Source: Hyphomicrobiales bacterium
Lineage (GTDB): Bacteria; Pseudomonadota; Alphaproteobacteria; Rhizobiales; Xanthobacteraceae
NCBI GenBank assembly: GCA_003133345.1
Contig: PKXB01000117.1
Span: forward strand, 1,431 to 6,801
DNA: 5,371 nucleotides
Direction of reading: 5' to 3'
A program made the position numbers and the translations under genes. The notes below the pieces were generated by a model. It was not told where the DNA came from and made no database searches. It saw only the letters and a list, made by a program, of their open reading frames with translations. The stretch's first letter is position 1, and the number at the start of each line of letters is the position of its first letter. Of this stretch, positions 1 through 5,103 are shown one piece after another.

Positions 1-112
1 GCCACTCGCCGTTCTCGTCCTTAGCAACTGAAATCTTTCCGGCTTTGATCGCCCGCAGGATCGCGGTCTTGTTCCGGCCGACCGCCGCAGCGGCTGTTGC
101 GATGGTGTGCAT
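1..112 (-). CDS. Partial small helix-turn-helix DNA-binding protein (5' end only)
   Basis: Reading the minus strand from an ATG at 112-110 gives 37 uninterrupted codons before the window edge. The protein starts MHTIATAAAAVGRNKTAILR and continues with an AIKAGKIS segment and a KDENGEW tail. This pattern (IATAA..VG.NK..ILRAIK.GKIS..KDE.GEW) is that of short helix-turn-helix proteins common on rhizobial plasmids, phages and islands, where the helix pair is followed by a small beta-wing. From family knowledge the role is binding DNA as a regulator or accessory replication or mobilisation factor; the exact role cannot be told from this piece. The Shine-Dalgarno match is weak (TAGG about 11 bases upstream). 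The gene is transcribed away from the glycosidase pseudogene. Its C-terminus lies outside the window. Confidence 0.72.
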   Translation of the reverse strand, partial: MHTIATAAAAVGRNKTAILRAIKAGKISVAKDENGEW

Positions 113-178
113 GGGGTGTTGCCTACCGTTTCAGTGAGCAGATACGGTGCAACCGCCCTGGTTAAAAAAACGTGTCTG

Positions 179-191
179 GGGGTAGCACCCC
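179..191. other. Short GC hairpin in the divergent intergenic region
   Basis: GGGGT-AGC-ACCCC forms a 5-bp stem with a 3-base loop. It lies in the 207-base gap between the minus-strand helix-turn-helix gene and the plus-strand glycosidase pseudogene. On the minus strand it is followed about 8 bases later by a run of seven T, so it could be a weak terminator for transcription entering from the right, but the gap before the T run is unusually long. Nothing else recognisable was seen between 113 and 319, and no convincing promoter. Confidence 0.25.
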
Positions 192-319
192 GCTCTTCGG
201 CACCAGCCGTTTTAAGGCGGAGTGGGAGCGTGCAAAAAGCGGTCCTCGGCCAAATCTCACTAGATCAACTCGTAGGCACAGAGCGGACGGCGTTCGCGCC
301 CAGACGGAGCACTTCGGTT

Positions 320-1143
320 ATGGTATTTTGGCGAATGTTGGCGCGATCTAGAATTAAGTCACCAGTGGGTTGGAGAAAATTCGGAGTCTCGCGCCCGGGT
401 TTTGTCGCACTATTGTGGATAAGCTTGTTCGCCCTATTAGCGAGCGCTATTGGCGCCGAAATTGGAGGGCCGTGTCGTCCAGTCACTTATGAACGCACAG
501 CTATGTCGTTTGCCAATTCGACCTGCGGCATTACACGCCAAAGCTTTTCTGGAAACAACCGAACGGAGAGCCTTATGGGTCTCTTAAAAATATTCCACGG
601 AGAGATGGTTCAGTTACCGGGCAACTAGTGTTCGCCACGAATGGCGGCATGTACCAGGCTGACCGCTCACCATTGGGTTTGTATGTCGAAAATGGACGAG
701 AGCTTATACGAGCGAATACCGCGGTGGGGACTGGTAATTTCTATATTAAACCGAATGGAGTTTTTTATGTCAGCGGTGACAGTGCCAGTATTTTAGAGAC
801 GCGCCATTTTTTGCAACAGCGCCCACACTCAGATATCGCCACGCAGTCTGGTCCCATGCTTGTAATCAACGGAGCGAGCAACCCAAAATTTTTGCCCAAT
901 TCCAACTCACGAAAAATCAGAAACGGTGTTGGTGTCCAAGATAGTCGTCGGGTGGTGTTTGTGATTTCGAATGACCCCGTGACATTCGGCAAGTTTGCCC
1001 AATTCTTCCGGAACGCATTGCATTGTTCAAATGCCCTATATCTTGACGGAAGCTTATCGAGCATCTACGCGCCGTCGGTCCAGCGAGCGGATTATCTGTG
1101 GCCGCTAGGGCCGATCATCGGAATCTACACGCGCAGCGATTAA
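320..1143 (+). pseudogene. Secreted phosphodiester glycosidase (NAGPA/DUF2233 family), frameshifted
   Basis: Two frames together make one protein of about 275 residues. The first part (320 to about 493) gives a basic N-region, a hydrophobic stretch FVALLWISLFALLASAIGA typical of a signal peptide, then GGPCRPVTYE. The reading then moves to the frame that ends at 1143: HSYVVCQFDL, LFWKQPNGEPYGSL, FATNGGMY, GLYVENG, GNFYIKPNGVFYV, ATQSGPMLVI, RNGVGV, ALYLDGSLSSIYAP and GPIIGI. These are the hallmark blocks of the YigE-like NAGPA/DUF2233 family, exported proteins thought to cleave sugar phosphodiesters. The join needs a -1 shift near 491-495, consistent with loss of one base; the downstream frame has a TGA at 490-492. 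ATG 320 is preferred because GGAG lies 10 bases upstream; ATG 335 and GTG 365 are alternatives. The C-terminus looks natural. A sequencing error is possible, but as written the gene is broken. Confidence 0.82.
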
Positions 1144-1144
1144 C

Positions 1145-1489
1145 GTCAGCACGAATTACGGGCGACGTGGTGAGCTAGTCGATTTTCTAACGCGCGCCGG
1201 TGCCCCGCATTTAATGGAAAAACTAGCCGGCCAAACGCTTGGGTCTTTCGCGCCGAGAGGATTAAGCCGTCTATTGGCCGGTGGCGAGGGCGCGAGCGCA
1301 TTAGCCGCGATGGGTCTAGGCAATCCGGGCGCGGCGGCTGCTCTAGCTGGCGGCATGGCTGCATCGTCTCCCGCATTAGTCGGCGGCGCGGCTTACGGAT
1401 TAGGCGCGGCATCACGATTACCACTCCGCACAATTGGACGTTCCGGATTCCAGATTGGCCGCGTAAGCAATACGGCGGGGAACCAATGA
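1145..1489 (+). pseudogene. C-terminal remnant of a phage-type protein, start lost
   Basis: The frame ending at the TGA at 1487-1489 stays open and protein-like upstream of its first ATG (1214), reading NYGRRGELVDFLTRAG then APHLMEKLAGQTLGSFAPRG, GLSRLLAGGEGASALAAMG, and an alanine- and glycine-rich section ending AAYGLGAASRLPLR. Because the likeness starts before ATG 1214 and that ATG has no Shine-Dalgarno sequence, the piece is read as the end of a longer protein whose front is gone. The Ala/Gly-rich amphipathic tail resembles C-termini of large virion-internal or mobile-element proteins in Bradyrhizobium prophages; this is remembered likeness, not a search result. It begins directly after the glycosidase stop at 1143, which suggests a deletion joint there. 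If ATG 1214 were used, the product would be 91 residues. Confidence 0.5.
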
Positions 1490-1551
1490 AAACAGACCGG
1501 CTACCCTCGCTCCCTCGATACGAACCGTGCTGTCTATGTTTGCCGTCATAA
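1486..1551 (+). CDS. Possible 21-residue ORF overlapping the upstream stop
   Basis: An ATG at 1486-1488 overlaps the upstream TGA as ATGA, with GGGGA 4 bases before it. This is the layout of translational coupling. The product would start MKTDRLPSLPRYEP and end with a cysteine-rich CCLCLPS. No family is recognised. It could be the truncated start of a phage gene that followed the remnant upstream, or chance. It ends before the integrase promoter. Confidence 0.25.
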   Translation: MKTDRLPSLPRYEPCCLCLPS

Positions 1552-1570
1552 GCAGGCCAAGCGAGGCGCA

Positions 1571-1599
1571 GAATTGCGATTGCATACTGCTCGTATAAT
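1571..1599 (+). promoter_or_regulatory. Probable promoter of the integrase gene
   Basis: A perfect consensus -10 box TATAAT lies at 1594-1599, about 40 bases before the integrase start. The best-spaced -35 candidate is GAATTG at 1571-1576 (17-base spacer), a poor match. TTGCGA at 1574-1579 is closer to consensus but leaves only 14 bases. A strong -10 with a weak -35 suggests dependence on, or blocking by, a bound protein, and the palindrome at 1586-1617 covers the -10. Confidence 0.55.
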
Positions 1600-1617
1600 G
1601 ACTATTGTACGATCAGT
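1586..1617. promoter_or_regulatory. 32-bp imperfect palindrome over the integrase -10 box (candidate operator)
   Basis: ACTGCTCGTATAAT at 1586-1599, a GACT spacer, then ATTGTACGATCAGT at 1604-1617. The right arm's reverse complement is ACTGATCGTACAAT, matching the left arm at 12 of 14 positions. The palindrome contains the whole -10 box and probably the transcription start. A symmetric site here is best explained as an operator for a dimeric repressor, possibly the integrase itself; a recombination core is the alternative. The repressor is not identified. Confidence 0.6.
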
Positions 1618-1638
1618 TAGCGCGGACAGGAGGCAAAA

Positions 1639-2262
1639 ATGTCAGCAAAACCAAAGCTGCGGTTAGTTAAGCCAGCCATCCAAAAACGAGCAGTTGGTCC
1701 ATTACGCCGGCCGAACAGCGAATTTCGCAGCCGCGAACACCTGACCGAGACCGAGGTTGAGAAGCTCATTAAGGCAGCGGAAGGCAACCGACACGGTCAC
1801 CGAGACGCGACGATGATCCTCGTTGCCTATCGGCATGGCCTGCGAGCATCCGAGATCGTCGACCTACGCTGGGAGCAAATCGATTTTAATGCCGCTACCT
1901 TGCACGTTCACCGGGTCAAGAACGGAAAACCGAGCACCCACCCCATTCGGGGTGACGAATTGCGGGCGCTGCGGAAGCTAAAACGGGAAGCTCCAAAGTC
2001 ACCATTCGTCTTTGTGAGCGAGCGAGGCGGTCCATTCACGACGGACAGCTTCAACTGGCTGGTGAAACGGGCGGGAAAGAAAGCGCGCCTCCCGTTTCAA
2101 GCTCACGCACACATGCTGCGTCATGCCGCCGGCTACAAGCTGGCAGGCGATGGACATGATACTCGCTCGATCCAGGACTATCTCGGGCACAAGAATATTC
2201 AACATACCGTTCGCTACACCGAGCTGTCGCCAACGCGCTTCAAGGATTTCTGGCGAGACTAG
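1639..2262 (+). CDS. Short tyrosine recombinase/integrase (FimB-sized, catalytic domain)
   Basis: This 207-residue protein is a tyrosine recombinase that would cut and rejoin DNA through a 3'-phosphotyrosine link. All six active-site positions are visible: Arg69 in YRHGLRASEIVDLRW, Lys94 in RVKNGKPSTHPI, His158 and Arg161 in HAHMLRH, His184 in DYLGHKNI, and Tyr193 in HTVRYTEL. The basic N-terminal tail (about 1-34) is too short for the usual SAM-like core-binding domain, so the protein is close to a bare catalytic domain, the architecture of the FimB/FimE inversion recombinases (about 200 residues) rather than of lambda-type integrases (about 350-400). The start is secure: AGGAGG ends 5 bases before ATG 1639. 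It has its own promoter and palindromic operator upstream and two terminators downstream. The target site is unknown; no inverted-repeat pair flanking a promoter was found nearby. Confidence 0.93.
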   Translation: MSAKPKLRLVKPAIQKRAVGPLRRPNSEFRSREHLTETEVEKLIKAAEGNRHGHRDATMILVAYRHGLRASEIVDLRWEQIDFNAATLHVHRVKNGKPSTHPIRGDELRALRKLKREAPKSPFVFVSERGGPFTTDSFNWLVKRAGKKARLPFQAHAHMLRHAAGYKLAGDGHDTRSIQDYLGHKNIQHTVRYTELSPTRFKDFWRD

Positions 2263-2308
2263 GTCATGCGCCTCGCTAAATACTGATCGCCCGCGAAAAC
2301 GCACGCAT

Positions 2309-2344
2309 AACGAAGCCCCCGACACATAGCCGGGGTTTTTCGTT
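2309..2344 (+). terminator. Rho-independent terminator after the integrase
   Basis: CCCCG (2317-2321) pairs with CGGGG (2331-2335) around a 9-base loop and is followed by TTTTT. The stem can be extended outside by AACGAA pairing with the T run and CGTT, so it could act in both directions. It begins 46 bases after the integrase stop. Confidence 0.85.
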
Positions 2345-2416
2345 GGCGAGAGCCGCGCTTGCCAATTGCTGTCTGGTCACAGCCTAATCTCAAAACACCT
2401 GAATCGGATTTCGGAG

Positions 2417-2440
2417 AGACCGCCGCGAGGCGGTCTTTCT
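2417..2440. terminator. Second hairpin terminator with GCGA tetraloop
   Basis: AGACCGCC (2417-2424) and GGCGGTCT (2429-2436) form a perfect 8-bp stem closed by a GCGA (GNRA-type) loop and followed by TTCT. On the minus strand the stem is followed by CTCCGAAATCC, so the plus direction is the better terminator. It lies between the plus-strand integrase and the convergent minus-strand small membrane gene, so it may separate the two units. Confidence 0.65.
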
Positions 2441-2479
2441 GATTCGAGCGCGACGGGAAAAGTTTGCAGTAACGCGCCG

Positions 2480-2587
2480 CTAATAAAGGTGGAAGCCGTA
2501 ACGGCCGACGAGCGCCATAAAAATCGCGGCCACAAAGACGGTGACAAAATAACTGGCGACGGCAATCGTCTTTTCGTTTTCGATCAT
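2480..2587 (-). CDS. Small single-pass membrane protein (35 residues)
   Basis: On the minus strand an ATG at 2587-2585 opens 35 codons ending at TAG. The product starts MIENEKTIAVASYF, runs through a hydrophobic helix VTVFVAAIFMALVG, and ends RYGFHLY. The order is a charged N-terminus, one helix of about 20 residues (roughly 8-27) and a short basic-aromatic tail. AGG lies 6 bases before the ATG, a modest ribosome binding site. It follows the coding fragment that stops at 2622 and converges on the integrase terminators. No family is recognised. Small membrane proteins of this size occur in prophages and islands as holin-like or membrane-complex partners, but nothing here fixes a function. The clean charge and hydrophobicity pattern favours a real gene. 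Confidence 0.55.
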   Translation of the reverse strand: MIENEKTIAVASYFVTVFVAAIFMALVGRYGFHLY

Positions 2588-2621
2588 AATGTGCCTATTT
2601 CGTAACGACTCAGGGTGCCGA

Positions 2622-2774
2622 TTAGCTTTTACCCGCCGCCTTTAATAATCCATTAAAGTGATAGCGCGGCGCCGCCTTTAAATCCGCCAGTGCTTGCTCA
2701 CGGCTTGCTGGCGGCGGCGCCGGTGTCAGGTTGAAGAAGCCGAGGGGCCGGAAGAAATAGGAACGCGCGGGATT
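2622..2774 (-). pseudogene. C-terminal coding fragment without a start codon
   Basis: The minus frame that stops at 2624-2622 reads as ordinary protein for about 50 codons: ARSYFFRPLGFFNLTPAPPP then ASREQALADLKAAPRYHF and NGLLKAAGKS. The proline run followed by a REQALADLKA helix looks like a genuine C-terminus. There is no ATG, GTG or TTG in the convincing part, and upstream the frame runs into the 159-residue gene in a different phase. It is therefore either the old C-terminus of that gene after a frameshift, or the end of a separate gene that lost its front. Two LKAA copies 12 codons apart create a 12-bp direct repeat (2634-2645 and 2670-2681). No family is recognised. Confidence 0.45.
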
Positions 2775-2812
2775 TATACGCGAGAAATAATCATCGTGTC
2801 GTATAAATTCCC
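2769..2812. repeat. Inverted repeat at the 3' end of the 159-residue gene
   Basis: GGGATTTATACG (2769-2780) and CGTATAAATTCCC (2800-2812) are inverted copies with one extra base in the second arm and a 19-base spacer. The repeat covers the TAA stop of the minus-strand gene at 2774-2776. It could be a transcript-end hairpin (no T run follows on either strand) or a protein-binding site. Confidence 0.45.
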
Positions 2813-3253
2813 TGAATGGATAGAGGACTTGTGCGGATTGCTGATTTTTATATGACTGGCTTGTTCCTGCTGTAGCGCGATTTTTGCAATAGGCTGAAAC
2901 GCCTCCAAGGACGCTTTGCTGGTATCCAGAGCTGAAATAACAACCGACCCATCGCTTACCACGTTCGCCCTATGCCGCAGGGATCTCTTACTAAGCCAAG
3001 CAAAAGTTTCACGTGGAAGTTGATGGTAGATATGACTGCCCTTGCGCCTTACCTCGACGCGATACGGCTCTGGTATCTCATCGATCCGGCTAAATTGCTG
3101 GAACGGCAGCTCCCAATTGACACTGGAGACATGTTCCGGGCCTGGGTCGGTTATTGGCCGATCTTTGTCTATGTAGCGATACATAGATTTGTGATCTTTG
3201 TGCCAGGAATGCTCGAACATCGTCCTACTCCCGGTGGCCTGAGGTGTGGCCAT
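2774..3253 (-). CDS. Hypothetical protein, 159 residues, family not recognised
   Basis: The minus-strand frame from ATG 3253 to TAA gives a soluble, charged protein with no signal peptide or membrane helix. Visible features are a His/Lys/Tyr-rich N-terminal section (EHSWHKDHKSMYRYIDKDRP), a central part with WELPFQQFSRIDEIPEPYRV, and a basic YHQLPRETFAWLSKRSLRHR segment, followed by a SDGSVVISALDTSKASLEAF stretch that may be a strand plus helix. GGAG lies 9 bases before the ATG. The start comes one base after the TGA of the upstream small conserved gene (TGATATG), so the two were probably co-transcribed before that gene was split. The last 30 or so residues look less protein-like than the rest, and a different frame becomes protein-like there, so the C-terminus may be altered by frameshift. 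No function can be proposed. Confidence 0.55.
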   Translation of the reverse strand: MATPQATGSRTMFEHSWHKDHKSMYRYIDKDRPITDPGPEHVSSVNWELPFQQFSRIDEIPEPYRVEVRRKGSHIYHQLPRETFAWLSKRSLRHRANVVSDGSVVISALDTSKASLEAFQPIAKIALQQEQASHIKISNPHKSSIHSGNLYDTMIISRV

Positions 3254-3254
3254 A

Positions 3255-3332
3255 TCAAGTTACTCCATTCCACCGCGCCTTGAAATCCGCCATCGCTTCC
3301 TTGCGCGTCGGCGCATAGCCGCGATAGGGCGA
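3255..3332 (-). pseudogene. C-terminal part of a split small conserved gene
   Basis: The minus frame ending at TGA 3257-3255 reads SPYRGYAPTRKEAMADFK followed by ARWNGVT. The GYxPTRxxAMAxFxxxW signature is, from memory, the conserved C-terminus of a small rhizobial hypothetical family whose members begin with SGxWSDDDYDVxxDG. A stop (3341-3339) closes the frame three codons before the likeness begins, so there is no N-terminus here. The matching N-terminal part lies 609 bases away at 3942-4070 on the same strand, beyond the CBS gene. The piece sits one base from the start of the 159-residue gene. Confidence 0.6.
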
Positions 3333-3362
3333 GACGCATCAATTACCGAGCGCTCATTCGAC

Positions 3363-3794
3363 TCACGCGTTCTGGATATATTCGCGTAACGTTTTGGCTT
3401 CTTGGTCTATCTCTTCGACGCGGCTCTTAACCACATCGCCAATCGACACGATGCCGATGAGTTTTCCTTGCTGCACCACCGGCAAATGGCGGAATCTTCC
3501 TATCGTCATGCGGCTCATCAAGTCCCCGATGGTATCGTCTTCGGAGCAGGCCTGCACATCGCGCGACATAACTTGACTGACCGGTTCGCTGAGCACAGGC
3601 GGTCCATGTTCGGCCAGCGCCCGCACGATATCGCGCTCGGACAGGATACCGATGACACGGTGATCGGTGCCGAGGATGACCACCGCGCCGATGTGTCGCT
3701 CGGTCAGCAGCTTTGCCGCCGCGGCAAGATTGGCTGTCGGCTCAATCGTGACTACGTCGCCTTGCTTGGCAGCCAAAATGTTCTTGACGATCAT
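3363..3794 (-). CDS. CBS-domain protein (two CBS repeats)
   Basis: The 143-residue protein consists almost entirely of a tandem pair of CBS domains (a Bateman module). CBS1 covers about residues 7-62 with HIGAVVIL and GILSERDIVRAL; CBS2 covers about 73-127 with FRHLPVV and GIVSIGDVVKSRV; a charged helix ends the chain (EEIDQEAKTLREYIQNA). Such stand-alone cytosolic modules bind adenine nucleotides and often sense energy state or stress; the S-x-x-D of LSERD sits where CBS domains contact ribose. The partner is unknown. ATG 3794 is chosen because the domain begins there (MIVKNILAAKQGDVVTIEP) and AGGGA lies 7 bases upstream. The frame stays open to 4133, but that extension belongs to another gene's remnant. 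No defect is visible. The gene lies between the two halves of a split gene, which suggests it arrived as a passenger. Confidence 0.93.
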   Translation of the reverse strand: MIVKNILAAKQGDVVTIEPTANLAAAAKLLTERHIGAVVILGTDHRVIGILSERDIVRALAEHGPPVLSEPVSQVMSRDVQACSEDDTIGDLMSRMTIGRFRHLPVVQQGKLIGIVSIGDVVKSRVEEIDQEAKTLREYIQNA

Positions 3795-3941
3795 AGCAGC
3801 TTCCCTGGTTCCGGCCGCGGAAGGCCTAGCCCGCGACTTCGAGTATGGGCAACGATCCGCCCCGAGGCTGGTTCCGTCAAGAGACAGACAGTGCAGTGCA
3901 AAACAACAAGAATTACTGCGAATGTTCACGGCAGGGGTGGA

Positions 3942-4070
3942 GCGGCGATCCGCCGGCGCCGCGTGCGTCAACATGATGCGGCTGATGTGCCGGTCGCCGT
4001 CGAACACGTCGTAGTCGTCGTCCGACCATGTGCCGCTCGGGCGGGATTTAGAAGCGCGTTCAGGATCAAC
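3942..4070 (-). pseudogene. N-terminal part of the split small conserved gene
   Basis: The minus strand reads VDPERASKSRPSGTWSDDD then YDVFDGDRHISRIMLTHAAP and ADRR. SGxWSDDDYDVxxDGxxxxRI is the N-terminal signature of the small rhizobial hypothetical family whose C-terminus is seen at 3255-3332. After ADRR, members normally continue with a Trp-rich strand (WFWT-like); here the sequence turns into unrelated codons, so this is a breakpoint. No good start codon sits in frame near the beginning (GTT at the likely place; an ATG at 4133 is far upstream and lies inside the end of the next gene). By chance the frame runs on into the CBS gene. Function unknown. Confidence 0.6.
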
Positions 4071-4119
4071 ATACCCGTTATTGCACTGAAGGCGTCGACT
4101 CCAGCAAGGCAATGCAGCA

Positions 4120-4557
4120 CTAGCTGGCGTCATTATGGTGTTCGGGGGCGCTAACGCGCGTGCGGAGTTCGCGCTTGGGATTGTTCCTATGCGTTTCGAA
4201 GAACAGGCAAAAGTCAGTGTATTGTTTTCGCCCGAAAATATCCTGGTATTTGACGGTGCCGTAACTGTAGAGTCGTTTTCGACTTTTTGGATTTGTTATC
4301 TCAGTGATTTCATTTGCCGAAAATATTTTGTCCGCTTCGGCGTCGAACATCAATTCGCCGCCAGCTCCAATCGTGATCATGCTTTTGTCCGGATCGGCTG
4401 GCAGCCGAATGTCGAATTTTGCGTCAATTGGGTGGTCAAGAATACGGGTTGTATTAACAACCTGAACCATTTTAGCAGGCGTTTGGCCGGTGTTAATCAG
4501 TTTGATATGCGGCGTATTACAAGACGCGCACTCACTTGGCATTTCAGAAAGATGCAC
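4120..4557 (-). CDS. Conserved hypothetical protein with NTGQTPA motif, probably 5'-broken
   Basis: The frame from GTG 4557 to TAG 4122-4120 gives 145 residues. IKLINTGQTPAKMVQVVN near residues 18-35 and LYSYGTVKYQDIFGRKQYTD near 95-114 are the two conserved blocks of a hypothetical family in Bradyrhizobium and relatives whose members have an N-terminal membrane segment followed by a beta-rich domain (N-x-G-x-TPA ... Y-G-x-x-x-Y-x-D-x-F-G). Likeness continues upstream of the GTG (RQWHQTVGLLDA precedes RVHLSE) as far as a TAG at 4599-4597, and the GTG has no proper Shine-Dalgarno sequence, so the true start is probably lost. A Cys-x-x-Cys (ECASCN) lies near the start. Function is unknown. The 3' end lies next to the remnant of the split small gene, which is on the same strand. 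Confidence 0.55.
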   Translation of the reverse strand: MHLSEMPSECASCNTPHIKLINTGQTPAKMVQVVNTTRILDHPIDAKFDIRLPADPDKSMITIGAGGELMFDAEADKIFSANEITEITNPKSRKRLYSYGTVKYQDIFGRKQYTDFCLFFETHRNNPKRELRTRVSAPEHHNDAS

Positions 4558-4599
4558 CCTTGCGTCGAGCAGTCCAACGGTCTGGTGCCATTGTCGCTA

Positions 4600-4707
4600 T
4601 TCCCATCTTGGCCGGGCTGCATCACCAATACGTCCGGATATGATTTTCGGAAAGGACAGGTATAGCGGAAAGGTCGCCAGCGCGGGCACAAGGATGGCTA
4701 CCAACTC
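4600..4707 (-). pseudogene. Membrane-segment remnant upstream of, and in frame with, the NTGQTPA gene
   Basis: In the same frame as the gene ending at 4120, the minus strand upstream of the TAG (4599-4597) reads ELVAILVPALATFPLYLSF, a membrane-helix-like run, then PKIISGRIGDAARPRWE. The NTGQTPA family normally carries an N-terminal membrane helix, so this is read as the missing front, cut off by a nonsense codon. A TTG at 4704 or a GTG at 4689 could have been the start; no ATG is present. The 5' end would overlap the leader of the plus-strand gene at 4746. The rest of 4558-4745 shows nothing else recognisable. Confidence 0.35.
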
Positions 4708-4745
4708 GGGTGAGACAGGATAATTCTGATAGTGAGGGAGATGCT

Positions 4746-5012
4746 ATGAGCTTGAGTGCGATACAGGATACCGGCACCGGAGGTCTTCGTGCCTGCATTA
4801 TCCGCAGCACCAACCGCCCGACCCATCGAGTTTATGCGGTCATCAAGAAGGAAGGCCTGGAGAAAGGAACCTGGCTCGAAATCGGCGCCGCCTGGCCTCA
4901 CCGCGACGGCAAGGGCTATGGCGTGAAGCTCGACTTCATCCCGCGCTCGCCGGACGCCGAATTGGTCATCCGCGCCATCGAGCCGAAGCCGGCCGCCGCG
5001 GGCGCCGGCTAG
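4746..5012 (+). CDS. Conserved small hypothetical protein (GAAWPHxDGKGY motif), 88 residues
   Basis: ATG 4746 is chosen over the upstream GTG 4710 because GGGAG lies 5 bases before it and the protein-like sequence starts there (MSLSAIQDTGTGG). The core reads THRVYAVIKKEG, then TWLEIGAAWPHRDGKGYGVK and LDFIPRSPDAELVIR, ending in an Ala/Pro tail. The pattern W-x-x-IGAAWPHxDGKGxxxxLDxxP is seen in small soluble proteins of rhizobia, often on plasmids and islands near conjugation or DUF736-type genes; no biochemical role is established to my knowledge. Codon use is strongly GC-rich, unlike the genes to its left, so it is probably the host-like or most recently shared piece of the window. A GC-rich hairpin starts 4 bases after the stop. 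Divergent from the broken NTGQTPA gene. Confidence 0.82.
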   Translation: MSLSAIQDTGTGGLRACIIRSTNRPTHRVYAVIKKEGLEKGTWLEIGAAWPHRDGKGYGVKLDFIPRSPDAELVIRAIEPKPAAAGAG

Positions 5013-5015
5013 GCC

Positions 5016-5058
5016 CCGGCGAGGAGGGCGGCACCTGGCCGGGGCCGCCCTTCGCCGG
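5016..5058 (+). terminator. GC-rich hairpin after the 88-residue gene
   Basis: CCGGCGA (5016-5022) plus AGGGCGGC (5025-5032) pair with GCCGCCCTTCGCCGG (5044-5058), leaving a 2-base bulge and an 11-base loop. The 15-bp stem is very stable and directly follows the stop. No T run follows, so it may work as a transcript-end barrier rather than a classical terminator. Confidence 0.6.
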
Positions 5059-5103
5059 TTCGGCGCCGCTCAGATGGGAGTGGCGGGCGCGTTTCGTTCC
5101 GTT

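Noticed and set aside
107..319. Upstream extension of the glycosidase frame to a GTG at 107
   Set aside because: The translated stretch before 320 does not look like protein of this family, overlaps the opposite helix-turn-helix start, and a better start with a Shine-Dalgarno match exists at 320.
1146..1433. Minus-strand open frames opposite the phage-type remnant
   Set aside because: Arg/Pro-rich composition typical of the antisense of Ala/Gly-rich coding; no start signals.
2366..2605. Open frames on both strands around the second terminator (RPPRGGLS on each)
   Set aside because: The shared peptide is just the two readings of the palindromic hairpin; only the 35-codon frame at 2480-2587 has a sensible protein pattern.
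2640..2658. CTTTAAT-AATCC-ATTAAAG hairpin as a regulatory site
   Set aside because: It sits in the protein-like C-terminal fragment and is explained by Leu-Lys and Phe-Asn codons.
2667..2722. Long GC-rich inverted repeat (CGGCGCCGCC with GGCGGCGGCGCCG)
   Set aside because: It lies within the coding fragment and comes from Ala/Pro codons; a 9-base bulge weakens it and no T run follows.
3795..4133. N-terminal extension of the CBS gene to an ATG at 4133
   Set aside because: The extension carries another family's N-terminal signature and a noncoding leader; the CBS domain starts naturally at 3794 with a ribosome site.
3402..4154. 250-residue plus-strand open frame opposite the CBS gene
   Set aside because: It is antisense to the clearly coding CBS gene and the split-gene remnant and has no family features; the openness follows from GC-rich codons on the other strand.
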